A stretch of 52,159 nt of DNA, taken from NCBI GenBank assembly GCA_937902665.1, contig CALELM010000008.1, positions 1 to 52,159 on the forward strand, written 5' to 3'. Of the stretch, positions 15,813 to 23,758 are shown in pieces. The translations under genes and the position numbers were made by a program. Each line of letters opens with the position of its first letter. The stretch's first letter is position 1. The notes under the pieces were generated by a model that ran no database searches, was not told the origin of the DNA, and worked only from the letters and a program-made list of their open reading frames with translations. The stretch is from an uncultured Selenomonadaceae bacterium (GTDB lineage Bacteria; Bacillota; Negativicutes; Selenomonadales; Selenomonadaceae).

Positions 15813-17837
15813 GTTTTCAATCTTTGTGCCGCTTGTTTTGCCACCGTTCACCATGATTTGCCCATTAGCGGTTACTGTGCCGCTATTGGCGGTTGCCCCG
15901 CTCATTACATTCATCGTATAGCCACTTATTGTCTCGCCAGTCTTGCTTACGCCGCTGTTCAGCTGCCATGTGCCGCCGTTGTTCATCGTGAGACCGGTTA
16001 TTGTCGCGCCAGGATTTTCGGCGATAGCACCCGATTCGGACACGGTGATGTTTTCAGCAGTTGCGCCGCTCCTCACATCGAGCGTATAAGTCTTAATCTC
16101 CTCATCTGCCTTCGTTACGCCGCTGTTTATCTGCCAGGTGCCGCCGTCAATCGTAAGGTTTTCTATCACCGCACCGCTGTTTTCAATGATAGTACTCTCT
16201 GCCGAAACCGTAGTATTCTTCGAGGTACCACCGGCCAAAACCTCCTGCGCAGCGCCATTTACAAATACAAAATTATCGGTTGTTGCCCCACTATCTACCT
16301 TCTGCGTGCCTGAGTTCTGCGTACCGCCATCAAGAAATACCCCGGGAGCTACCTCGCTGACATTTGTTATCGCTCCCTCCTCAACGCTCCATGTACCGCC
16401 GGCATAATACCCGATGTTCGCTGTGCCGCCAGCTGACACATTCATCTCGCCGCCGCTCATGTTCGTAACATCGCTGATACCGCCGGACATTATCGTCTCG
16501 GTGCCGCCGGCGAGCACTGTGCCGCTCGTTCTGCCGCCAGCTTCTACTATCAACGAGCCATATTCCCTGACAACAGTCCCCTCAGCCATACCGCCATTCA
16601 ACACAAGCTGCGTACCGCCTGAAGCTGCATTGCCTGTAAGCTCAAAGCTCTTGACCGTTGCCCCTGAATGAATCGTCTGCGTACCTGAGTTCTGCGTAAA
16701 GTTCTTCGTAATGTTGCCAATAAGATATAAAACAGCACCGGGATATACATCGCCGATATTGGTTACCGCACCACTATAACAACCCATCGTTCCATTGACG
16801 AAATGCGCGATGTTTGTAATGTTTGTATTGCCGCCACTAAGAATCAAAGAACCGCCGTTCACAGTCGTAACATTACAGATACCGCCTGCATTTCTCAACA
16901 CGCCGCCGTTCATAGTCGTAATATTAGCGCTGCCGAAACTTTCTACAAACTCCGTTCCACCGTTCATAACCGTAACATTACCGGTTCCTCCCATTGGATG
17001 CTGCATTCCGCCGTTCATAATCTCGACAGTACCGATTCTGTTATTCTGTATTACCTGCTGTCCATCGTTCATAGTCTTAATCGTGCCGGCTCCGCCATTT
17101 ACATACTGATATCCACCGTTATTAGTAATGACAATACCGGTACCGCCATATACAAATTGCTCTCCATAAGATTCCCTTCTGCCATTCATGGTAATAACCG
17201 TGCCAGTGCCGCCAGATACAACTTGATTACCGCCGTTATTAGTTATGACCGTACCGGTACCACCAGATATCTGCTGTTTACCGCCATTCATAGTAATGAC
17301 CGTGCCGGTACCGCCAGATATCTGCTGATCGCCACTGTTATTAGTAATAACCGTACCGGTGCCGCCAGCAGAAATTAGCTGTTCGCCACCGTTCATATCG
17401 ATAACAGTGCCGGTGCCACCAGAATTTACGACCTGTATGCCCTCAAGAAATACAAACATAGCTTCACGTACAATCGTGCTGACAATACCTGTACCGCCGG
17501 AATTTACAACCTGCGTGCCACTGCTGCATAATGTACCGATAGTTTGTGTGTCCCCGTCTCCTGCCGTTACTGCTTGGGTCCCACCTGATGCTTCAGGTAC
17601 TCTTTCAATATACGACGAGTTTGCATAGGCTGTCCGCGGGCAGAGCAGCGTCTTTACATAGCCGCCTGCTTCTCCCGGAAGATTTACGGCGGTGCCATGC
17701 AGATTGTTATCTGTGCAGTTGCATTTCCTAGGCGCGCTTGTGTCCAGTGCAAGCATGCCGTAAGGGCTCAGCATGTTCAGGGCATTTATTACTGCCACTG
17801 TTGTCATGACTTTTTCCTTGATAGCTCTTTTCTTCAA
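14088..17837 (-). CDS. Autotransporter adhesin 1 with strand-loop-strand repeats, 1249 aa
   Basis: A type V secreted surface protein. It begins with a signal peptide (MKKRAIKEKVMTTVAVINAL), has a passenger of Gly-Gly-rich 15-20 residue repeats (GGTGTV-ITMNGG type), matching the strand-loop-strand repeats that are targets of O-heptosyltransferases. It ends in a C-terminal beta-barrel of about 260 residues finishing YRIGANFSF, the terminal Phe signal for outer-membrane insertion. The start is a TTG (complement of 17835-17837) preceded by AAAGGACGAG. Upstream lie a deletion scar and a promoter (18019-18047). Bases 14005-15812 are nearly identical to 18252-20059. It may act as an adhesin; that is inferred from the family. 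Confidence 0.88.
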   Translation of the reverse strand: MKKRAIKEKVMTTVAVINALNMLSPYGMLALDTSAPRKCNCTDNNLHGTAVNLPGEAGGYVKTLLCPRTAYANSSYIERVPEASGGTQAVTAGDGDTQTIGTLCSSGTQVVNSGGTGIVSTIVREAMFVFLEGIQVVNSGGTGTVIDMNGGEQLISAGGTGTVITNNSGDQQISGGTGTVITMNGGKQQISGGTGTVITNNGGNQVVSGGTGTVITMNGRRESYGEQFVYGGTGIVITNNGGYQYVNGGAGTIKTMNDGQQVIQNNRIGTVEIMNGGMQHPMGGTGNVTVMNGGTEFVESFGSANITTMNGGVLRNAGGICNVTTVNGGSLILSGGNTNITNIAHFVNGTMGCYSGAVTNIGDVYPGAVLYLIGNITKNFTQNSGTQTIHSGATVKSFELTGNAASGGTQLVLNGGMAEGTVVREYGSLIVEAGGRTSGTVLAGGTETIMSGGISDVTNMSGGEMNVSAGGTANIGYYAGGTWSVEEGAITNVSEVAPGVFLDGGTQNSGTQKVDSGATTDNFVFVNGAAQEVLAGGTSKNTTVSAESTIIENSGAVIENLTIDGGTWQINSGVTKADEEIKTYTLDVRSGATAENITVSESGAIAENPGATITGLTMNNGGTWQLNSGVSKTGETISGYTMNVMSGATANSGTVTANGQIMVNGGKTSGTKIENGTETILSGGISENAEITSGGTQIVQDGGMASGTQIAGGSLTVNDGGMARETTLDSGNMDIQSGGSAIKTSVNGGELFVSASGAAEETILHGGTISVDDNAYVQIDEATAGYLRLLYTGDAMAKFGNSAVNNHSYAIDRLFATGDKVVLGHGNDSGYSINNALTIGTMEGYADFIINTDLANNQSDKINIGTTTGTAGANGVIVNYDPSVETMAGSDIPSSSPTGTIFATTDSTAKFEGKEGWIDVGGNTYEYTPEVIGTPNGSRIDWSITNLHFGPLGPSQLLKNNVGNRAYMLGRWRDSNADILKRLNDVRRGGENGIWFAMTRGSQKAQNGIYNVNGTCTTLNLGFDRATKNGWTVGGAISHSTGSEGYEKGSGESNLTTLSAYAMWQSTGGKFAEFTARIGKLRSDICSTGNSGTIKANDIASFGQSLSAGYGIRMTRKNGWVFEPKAELTWAHLNSARYRTSEGTDTWANGANSVMASLGMHIGKFVGDKGYAYLDTKLVHDFAGSVGIDMYNRGWASLSDNISGTWLDTQLGYTCKAGAWDIFAEAGLRAGGSAITRNWQYRIGANFSF
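16790..17500 (-). repeat. Tandem coding repeats in autotransporter 1 passenger
   Basis: Imperfect units of about 57 bases encode short Gly-rich repeats such as GGTGTVITMNGGKQQIS. They give long spurious open frames on the opposite strand. Likely prone to length change by recombination or slippage. Confidence 0.75.
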
Positions 17838-17885
17838 AGGTTCTCGTCCTTTCTATGTAGGTCAAATTGTTTCAATAAATTTTAA

Positions 17886-17967
17886 CTGTTATCAGTTGCA
17901 GCCTTAAGGATTTCCGTTGCCGCAAATCATTCTTCGTCGTGCTGTTCTTTTCATTTTCTGTTGCCAT
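17886..17967 (-). pseudogene. Scar of two deleted heptosyltransferase genes
   Basis: From the minus-strand ATG at 17967 the first dozen codons (MATENEKNSTT) match the start of the intact gene at 23755-25011 (MATEDKKNGT). They then jump, within an AAGAA-rich stretch, to ATGATTTGCGG-AACGGAAATCCT, which is the 3' end of the other heptosyltransferase gene (22502-23758). About 2.4 kb corresponding to two genes is gone. The leader and promoter (18019-18047) are kept, so the promoter now lies directly before autotransporter 1. Confidence 0.75.
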
Positions 17968-18018
17968 CATCAGGCTTCCTTTAAAAGCATTTTTGCGTAT
18001 TACCCCAAATATGAGGTA

Positions 18019-18047
18019 AGTATAGCGTAGATATATAGACAAATCAA
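18019..18047 (-). promoter_or_regulatory. Promoter of autotransporter unit 1
   Basis: On the minus strand TTGATT (complement of 18042-18047), a 17-base spacer and TATACT (complement of 18019-18024). The same promoter, with its flanks, serves the intact heptosyltransferase operon at 25071-25099. Confidence 0.7.
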
Positions 18048-18132
18048 TATGGCGCGGCACAATTTGTTCTTGCGATTTGCATGCATATTTGGGCATAAGA
18101 AAACTGTCACATGTCATGCGGAATCTATGGAA

Positions 18133-18249
18133 GCTTCCGATGAGTAAAAGCTGATGGCAGCGCAGCTGGAAAAGGTGGAAGTGACGGTTGGCGTAAAAAT
18201 TGGCGAGGGCGGCAAGCTATTTTTTTTCAAGATGCAATAGGACAAGCTG
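18133..18249 (+). other. Chimeric fossil: rplI fragment joined to the dnaB 3' end
   Basis: Bases 18133-18218 match rplI bases 9297-9382 with three substitutions. After AT-rich filler, 18228-18249 match the end of dnaB (about 12969-12990) exactly, including its stop codon region. The second autotransporter unit's terminator starts two bases later. No functional gene remains. The arrangement is explained by a tandem duplication of rplI-lonC-dnaB-autotransporter DNA followed by deletion of most of the housekeeping copy. Confidence 0.8.
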
Positions 18250-18251
18250 TG

Positions 18252-18294
18252 AACAAAAAGACGAAATGCCATCAGGCATTTCGTCTTTTGTTGC
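18252..18294. terminator. Terminator of autotransporter 2
   Basis: Same hairpin as at 14003-14047: AACAAAAAGACGAAATGCC pairs with GGCATTTCGTCTTTTGTT. Confidence 0.8.
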
Positions 18295-20059
18295 TATGAA
18301 CTATATTTTCGCATCTTTCGGCTTGCGGACTTGCTTAGAAGCTGAAGTTTGCGCCAATCCTGTACTGCCAGTTTCTCGTTATTGCACTGCCGCCGGCTCG
18401 AAGCCCTGCCTCGGCAAAGATATCCCATGCTCCTGCCTTGCAGGTGTAACCAAGCTGCGTATCGAGCCATGTGCCGCTTATGTTGTCCGAAAGGCTCGCC
18501 CAGCCACGGTTGTACATATCGATGCCAACGCTTCCTGCAAAGTCATGAACCAGCTTCGTGTCGAGGTAGGCATAGCCCTTGTCGCCGACAAATTTTCCGA
18601 TGTGCATCCCAAGGCTTGCCATTACCGAGTTTGCTCCATTTGCCCAAGTATCGGTTCCTTCACTGGTACGGTATCTGGCACTGTTCAGGTGTGCCCAAGT
18701 AAGTTCTGCCTTCGGCTCAAATACCCAGCCGTTTTTGCGGGTCATGCGTATTCCATAGCCGGCACTCAGGCTCTGCCCGAAGCTTGCTATGTCGTTTGCC
18801 TTTATGGTGCCGCTGTTGCCGGTGCTGCAGATGTCACTTCTGAGCTTTCCGATGCGGGCGGTGAATTCGGCGAACTTGCCGCCCGTTGACTGCCACATTG
18901 CATAGGCACTGAGTGTCGTGAGATTGCTCTCGCCACTGCCTTTTTCGTAGCCTTCGCTTCCTGTCGAGTGGCTTATCGCTCCACCAACAGTCCAGCCGTT
19001 CTTTGTTGCACGGTCAAAGCCGAGGTTGAGCGTTGTGCAGGTGCCATTGACGTTATAGATTCCGTTCTGTGCCTTTTGGCTTCCTCTGGTCATTGCGAAC
19101 CAGATGCCGTTTTCCCCGCCCCGTCTTACATCGTTCAGGCGTTTCAATATATCGGCGTTGCTGTCACGCCAGCGGCCAAGCATATACGCCCGGTTGCCGA
19201 CATTGTTCTTCAGCAGCTGGCTTGGCCCAAGCGGACCAAAATGAAGATTCGTTATCGACCAGTCTATCCGGCTGCCGTTTGGCGTGCCGATTACCTCCGG
19301 GGTGTACTCATAGGTATTGCCGCCGACATCTATCCAGCCCTCCTTGCCTTCAAATTTTGCCGTGCTGTCGGTTGTGGCAAAGATGGTACCGGTCGGGCTG
19401 CTGCTGGGGATGTCACTGCCCGCCATAGTCTCCACCGACGGGTCATAGTTGACGATAACGCCGTTCGCCCCTGCTGTGCCGGTCGTGGTTCCGATGTTTA
19501 TCTTGTCGCTCTGGTTATTGGCAAGGTCGGTGTTGATGATGAAATCGGCATAGCCCTCCATTGTGCCGATGGTTAAGGCGTTGTTTATGCTGTAGCCGCT
19601 GTCATTGCCATGGCCGAGGACTACCTTATCGCCGGTGGCAAAGAGACGGTCAATGGCATAGCTGTGATTGTTGACAGCGCTGTTGCCGAATTTCGCCATG
19701 GCATCGCCGGTATAGAGGAGACGCAGATAGCCTGCCGTTGCTTCGTCTATCTGGACATAGGCATTGTCATCGACAGATATTGTGCCGCCGTGCAGTATCG
19801 TTTCCTCGGCTGCGCCACTAGCAGATACAAAAAGCTCTCCGCCGTTTACGCTAGTCTTTATTGCACTGCCGCCGCTTTGTATGTCCATGTTGCCGCTGTC
19901 AAGCGTGGTTTCTCTTGCCATGCCGCCATCGTTCACGGTCAGGCTGCCGCCTGCAATCTGCGTGCCGCTTGCCATGCCGCCGTCCTGCACAATCTGTGTG
20001 CCGCCTGAGGTTATTTCGGCGTTCTCTGATATGCCGCCGGACAATATGGTTTCCGTGCC
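18252..20059. repeat. 1.8 kb near-perfect repeat, copy B
   Basis: Partner of 14005-15812. Direct orientation, offset 4247 bases. Conservation ends within the passenger coding part. Confidence 0.85.
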
Positions 20060-22453
20060 ATTTTCAATCTTTGTGCCGCTTGTTTTGCCACCGTCCACTA
20101 CGATTTGCCCATTTTCGGTTACTGTGCCGCTATTGGCGGTTGCTCCGCTCATTACATTCATCGTATAGCCACTTATTGTCTCGCCAGTCTTGCTTATGCC
20201 GCTGTTCAGCTGCCATGTGCCGCCGTGCATCGTGAGATTTGTTATTGTTCCGCCGTTTTCGACAATCTTTCCATCGGATGACACTGTGACGCCACTAACG
20301 GTTGCTCCGTTCTGCACATCCAGCGTATAGCCGCTTATCTCGCCAGTCTTGCTTACGCCGCTGTTTATCTGCCATGTGCCACCTGTTGCGCTTGTAACAC
20401 TGATATTTGCACCGCTGTTTTCGATGACTCTTCCGCCTTGCAGGCTCTCAACCTTGCTTGTACCGCCAGAAGCTACCTCCTGCGTGCCACCGTTCATAGT
20501 GCTGACGGTAGCAGTGCCGCTTACTGTTTGCGTACCGCCGTTTAACACGCTTATCGTGCCACTGCCGTCAGCAGATACTGCCTGCGTGCCACTTTCCATA
20601 GTTTCGACCGTACCAGTGCCACCAGAACATATCGTCTGCATACCGCCAGACATATTTGTAATCGTGGCAATACAGCCGCTATTTGCTGTCTGCGTGCCGC
20701 CATACATATCCGTAACCGTGCCAGTGCCGCCATTATTTACAGTCTGCGTACCGCCAGACATATTTGTAATCGTGCCAGTGCCAGTGCCATTTACATATTG
20801 AGTGCCGCCACTCATATTAGCGACCGAGCCACTGCCGTTAGCAACTATAGTCTGTGTGCCGCCACTCATATTAGCAACCGAGCCACTGCCGCCGTTTTGT
20901 ACTACCTGACGTCCACTGTTCATGGTTTCAACTGTACCACTGCCGCCTGTTTGTACCACCTGACTTCCACTGTTCATAGTCGTGACTGTGCCACTGCCGC
21001 CACTCGATACAGTCTGCGTGCCACCGCTGTTCATAGTCGTGACCGTGCCAGTGCCGTCACTCGATACTGTCTGCATGCCACCGCTCATTGCGCTGATCAA
21101 ACCGTCGCCACCGCTGGAAATATTCTGGATGCCGCTAATCATCGCACTGATTCTGCCATAGGCTCCAGTAGATACCGTCTGCGTGCCACCGCTCATAGTT
21201 ATGGTCTTGCCAATGCCACTGGCACTGACAGTCTGCGTGCCACCGTTCATCGTGCTGACCATGCCGTAGCCACCGCTCGATACAGTTTGTTTACCGCCAC
21301 TCATCGTGCTGACCGTGCCAGTGCCGCCATATAATATCTGCGTTCCATCTTCCATAGCTTCGATTGTGCCATTGCCTTTAGAATAAACAGTCTGCGAGCC
21401 GCCGCTCATAGTGCCGACCGTACCAGTAGCGCCAGAAGATACATACTGCGTGCCGCCGCTCATAGTCGTGACTTCGCCATTGCCGCCAGAAGATACAAAC
21501 TGCGTGCCACCGCTGTTCATTGTCGTGACTGTGCCACTGCCACCGGCATTTACAAACTGTTTGCCGTTTTCCATAGTCTCGACCGTACCTTTACCGTCAA
21601 ATACATGCTGATAACTATTATCTCCGCCGTCCATAGTGCTGACCGTGCCAGTGCCGCCATTGGAAACAATCTGCCCGCCGTTGTGCATAGTCTCGACCGT
21701 GCCACTGCCGCCATCTACATACTGATAACCGCTGTTCATAGTCTCTACCGTGCCATTGCCGCCATATACAGACTGATAACCGCTGTTCATAGTCTCTACC
21801 GTGCCATTGCCGCCTACATTTATAGTCTGCGCACCGCCGCTCATGATACTGACCGTGCCGCTACCGTTACGTGATACCTCCTGCGAGCCGCCACTCATAG
21901 TACTGACTGACATAGTGCCACTCCCACACTGCGTACCATCGATCATAGTCGTGACTGTGCCACTGCCTCTACCTGATACCTTCTGCAAGCCGCTGATCAT
22001 GGTACTGACTGTGCCAGTACCACTAGAGAATACATTCTGCGTGCCGCCGCTTATAGTCGTGATTTCACCAGTGCCACCATCATATATATTCTGCGTGCCG
22101 CCGATCATAGTACTGACTGTGCCAGTACCTTTTACAGTCTGCGTACCGCCATCCTTCATCGTGCCGATAGTTTGTGTGCTCCCAGAATCTACACTTACTG
22201 ACTTGGTGTTGTCATTAGGCAATTCAACAATATCCTCTGCATAAGCCACCCGTGGGGAGAGCATAGTCTGCACATAGCCGCCCATTTCTCCCGGAAGGTT
22301 TACGGCGGTACCATACAGATGGTTATCGGTCTGGATATGCCCCCCCGGTGTATTTATATCCACCGCAAGCATGCCATAAGGACTCAGCATGTTCAGGGCA
22401 TTTATCACCGCCACTGTTGTCATGACTTTTTCCTTGATTGCTTTTTTCTTCAA
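18335..22453 (-). CDS. Autotransporter adhesin 2 with strand-loop-strand repeats, 1372 aa
   Basis: A paralogue of the protein at 14088-17837. It has the same signal peptide type (MKKKAIKEKVMTTVAV) and a passenger dominated by roughly 19-residue repeats such as GGTQTVSSGGSGTVTTMNS, with about thirty units. Its last 600 residues are almost identical to those of the first protein, including the barrel and the final FSF. The start is TTG (complement of 22451-22453) after GAAAGGACGAG. The two heptosyltransferase genes lie immediately upstream (gap about 48 bases) in the same orientation, so the three genes form an operon driven from 25071-25099. The passenger repeats are the expected sites of Ser O-heptosylation. 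Confidence 0.9.
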   Translation of the reverse strand: MKKKAIKEKVMTTVAVINALNMLSPYGMLAVDINTPGGHIQTDNHLYGTAVNLPGEMGGYVQTMLSPRVAYAEDIVELPNDNTKSVSVDSGSTQTIGTMKDGGTQTVKGTGTVSTMIGGTQNIYDGGTGEITTISGGTQNVFSSGTGTVSTMISGLQKVSGRGSGTVTTMIDGTQCGSGTMSVSTMSGGSQEVSRNGSGTVSIMSGGAQTINVGGNGTVETMNSGYQSVYGGNGTVETMNSGYQYVDGGSGTVETMHNGGQIVSNGGTGTVSTMDGGDNSYQHVFDGKGTVETMENGKQFVNAGGSGTVTTMNSGGTQFVSSGGNGEVTTMSGGTQYVSSGATGTVGTMSGGSQTVYSKGNGTIEAMEDGTQILYGGTGTVSTMSGGKQTVSSGGYGMVSTMNGGTQTVSASGIGKTITMSGGTQTVSTGAYGRISAMISGIQNISSGGDGLISAMSGGMQTVSSDGTGTVTTMNSGGTQTVSSGGSGTVTTMNSGSQVVQTGGSGTVETMNSGRQVVQNGGSGSVANMSGGTQTIVANGSGSVANMSGGTQYVNGTGTGTITNMSGGTQTVNNGGTGTVTDMYGGTQTANSGCIATITNMSGGMQTICSGGTGTVETMESGTQAVSADGSGTISVLNGGTQTVSGTATVSTMNGGTQEVASGGTSKVESLQGGRVIENSGANISVTSATGGTWQINSGVSKTGEISGYTLDVQNGATVSGVTVSSDGKIVENGGTITNLTMHGGTWQLNSGISKTGETISGYTMNVMSGATANSGTVTENGQIVVDGGKTSGTKIENGTETILSGGISENAEITSGGTQIVQDGGMASGTQIAGGSLTVNDGGMARETTLDSGNMDIQSGGSAIKTSVNGGELFVSASGAAEETILHGGTISVDDNAYVQIDEATAGYLRLLYTGDAMAKFGNSAVNNHSYAIDRLFATGDKVVLGHGNDSGYSINNALTIGTMEGYADFIINTDLANNQSDKINIGTTTGTAGANGVIVNYDPSVETMAGSDIPSSSPTGTIFATTDSTAKFEGKEGWIDVGGNTYEYTPEVIGTPNGSRIDWSITNLHFGPLGPSQLLKNNVGNRAYMLGRWRDSNADILKRLNDVRRGGENGIWFAMTRGSQKAQNGIYNVNGTCTTLNLGFDRATKNGWTVGGAISHSTGSEGYEKGSGESNLTTLSAYAMWQSTGGKFAEFTARIGKLRSDICSTGNSGTIKANDIASFGQSLSAGYGIRMTRKNGWVFEPKAELTWAHLNSARYRTSEGTDTWANGANSVMASLGMHIGKFVGDKGYAYLDTKLVHDFAGSVGIDMYNRGWASLSDNISGTWLDTQLGYTCKAGAWDIFAEAGLRAGGSAITRNWQYRIGANFSF
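20470..22140 (-). repeat. Tandem coding repeats in autotransporter 2 passenger
   Basis: About thirty imperfect units of 54-60 bases, each encoding GG-T-x-x-V-x-S-GG-x-G-x-V-x-x-M-x-x-G. They are coding repeats, not CRISPR: no constant repeat alternates with unique spacers. Confidence 0.8.
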
Positions 22454-22501
22454 CGTTTCTCGTCCTTTCTATATAGGTCAAATTGTTTCATTGAACTGTT
22501 A

Positions 22502-23758
22502 TCAGCCGCGCTTTTGAGGATTTCCGCTACCGCAAATCATTTTTCGCCGAGCCTTTTTCTTGTCGGCGATGACCTTGTCGATTACCCTTTTCACATAAGC
22601 CCCCGTGATGCATCGCGTGCACTCAAATTCCCTGCCGGTATTCCTGTGGTGCGGGCAAGCCCCAAAATCACCATATTCATGCTTGTTGCGGGTATCGTTG
22701 CAGCAGCTGTTGCAGGTATGGAACTGCTGTACACGGTATGGCGTGAAAAACTCCGTGCCGGGAGCGGTGAAGCCGGCTATCATTACCACCGGTATTCCCG
22801 TTGCCCATGCAAGCCAGCTGAGACCGCTGGGAAGGCCGATAAAAAATTCTGCTCCTGCCAGAAGGTCAATGCGCTCCTGAAGCGGTCGGTTGCCAGTGAA
22901 GTCCTCCGTCCCATAGGGAATCGTATTGCCGAAAAGACCATGGCTTACGATTCGTTCCCTGTCGATGCAGAGTACCCGATAGCCCTTTTCTTTCAGATAC
23001 GCCGTCACCTCCATCCAGCCCGAGGCATTGTTCCAGTATTTTGCCTGTGCCGTTGCCTGTGAGGCAATGCAGACATAAGGTCCCTTTATTTTTTCTTTGT
23101 ATTTGCCGATGGAAAGCCTTGGCATTAGCTCCTGCCTATCAACGCCCAAGATAGATGCGCCGTGTGCCTGCAGGCCGACGATCCTCCAGTCGAGTGGCTG
23201 GAGGTTGCGATCCTCCCATGGAGCGAACAAGCCCATGTAATAGCTGGCATACAGGTTTTCGGGCAGTTCCTCTTCCTTGATGAAATGAAGCTTTGGGTAC
23301 ACTGGCTCAAAAATTTCGCGGAAGCGGTCGCTCATTGCCACATAAAGCTCGCACGCATGTTTTTTCCTGAACTCATCGGCATACGGAAACCAAGCCAGCA
23401 TATCCCCCAAAGCCCCATCCGGGAATTTTATCAGCACATTCTTCCCTTTGGCATCGTAATCATGGGAAAAGAGAAGGCGGTATATTTTTTTCTTGTCGGT
23501 CGATTTCCCCTTGTCGAGCTGATGCACTTCGATGCGGAAATTGACGAAATAACGCTTGCTGCTGCTGACGATAACGCCCGAGGCAGGCTGCTCATAGACT
23601 GTAAGGCAAGCATCCCGATCGATAAGCTTTACCATGTACTCGCCCTGCGGTACGCTGACACGCGCGCCGAGGTTGAAATCGTAGCTTATGCCCTCGATGT
23701 CTGCCTGCTGGGTGAGAGCCGGCGGGCTGAAAGTCATATAAGGCTTTTCCTTGCTCAT
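22502..23758 (-). CDS. Autotransporter O-heptosyltransferase 2 (BAHT/TibC-Aah type)
   Basis: This 418 aa cytoplasmic glycosyltransferase should transfer heptose from ADP-heptose onto serines of strand-loop-strand repeats. It shows the family blocks: an N-terminal beta domain (FSPPALTQQADIEGISYDFN), KFPDGALGDMLAWFPYADEF, ASQATAQAKYWNNASGW, and LPSGLSWLAWATGIPVVMI. Near the C-terminus Cys residues (C-N-S-C-C, C-P-H-H, ECTRC) match the iron-binding four-cysteine site known from TibC. It overlaps the upstream paralogue by four bases (ATGA). Having two such genes in tandem is unusual; they may modify different positions or form mixed oligomers, which is inference. Confidence 0.88.
   Translation of the reverse strand: MSKEKPYMTFSPPALTQQADIEGISYDFNLGARVSVPQGEYMVKLIDRDACLTVYEQPASGVIVSSSKRYFVNFRIEVHQLDKGKSTDKKKIYRLLFSHDYDAKGKNVLIKFPDGALGDMLAWFPYADEFRKKHACELYVAMSDRFREIFEPVYPKLHFIKEEELPENLYASYYMGLFAPWEDRNLQPLDWRIVGLQAHGASILGVDRQELMPRLSIGKYKEKIKGPYVCIASQATAQAKYWNNASGWMEVTAYLKEKGYRVLCIDRERIVSHGLFGNTIPYGTEDFTGNRPLQERIDLLAGAEFFIGLPSGLSWLAWATGIPVVMIAGFTAPGTEFFTPYRVQQFHTCNSCCNDTRNKHEYGDFGACPHHRNTGREFECTRCITGAYVKRVIDKVIADKKKARRKMICGSGNPQKRG

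Noticed and set aside
18133..18218. Second functional rplI gene
   Set aside because: Only 86 bases remain, with a stop introduced by a GC-to-TA change (TAA in the rplI frame) and no start.
20470..22140. Regular repeats of about 57 bases resembling a CRISPR array
   Set aside because: The units are imperfect throughout, in frame and encode Gly-rich protein repeats. There is no constant repeat with unique spacers and no cas gene.
14019..22244. Many long plus-strand open frames opposite the autotransporter genes, including identical 202 aa, 132 aa and 119 aa pairs
   Set aside because: They mirror the repeat-rich, GC-biased autotransporter coding DNA. They lack ribosome-binding sites and are duplicated only because the DNA is duplicated.
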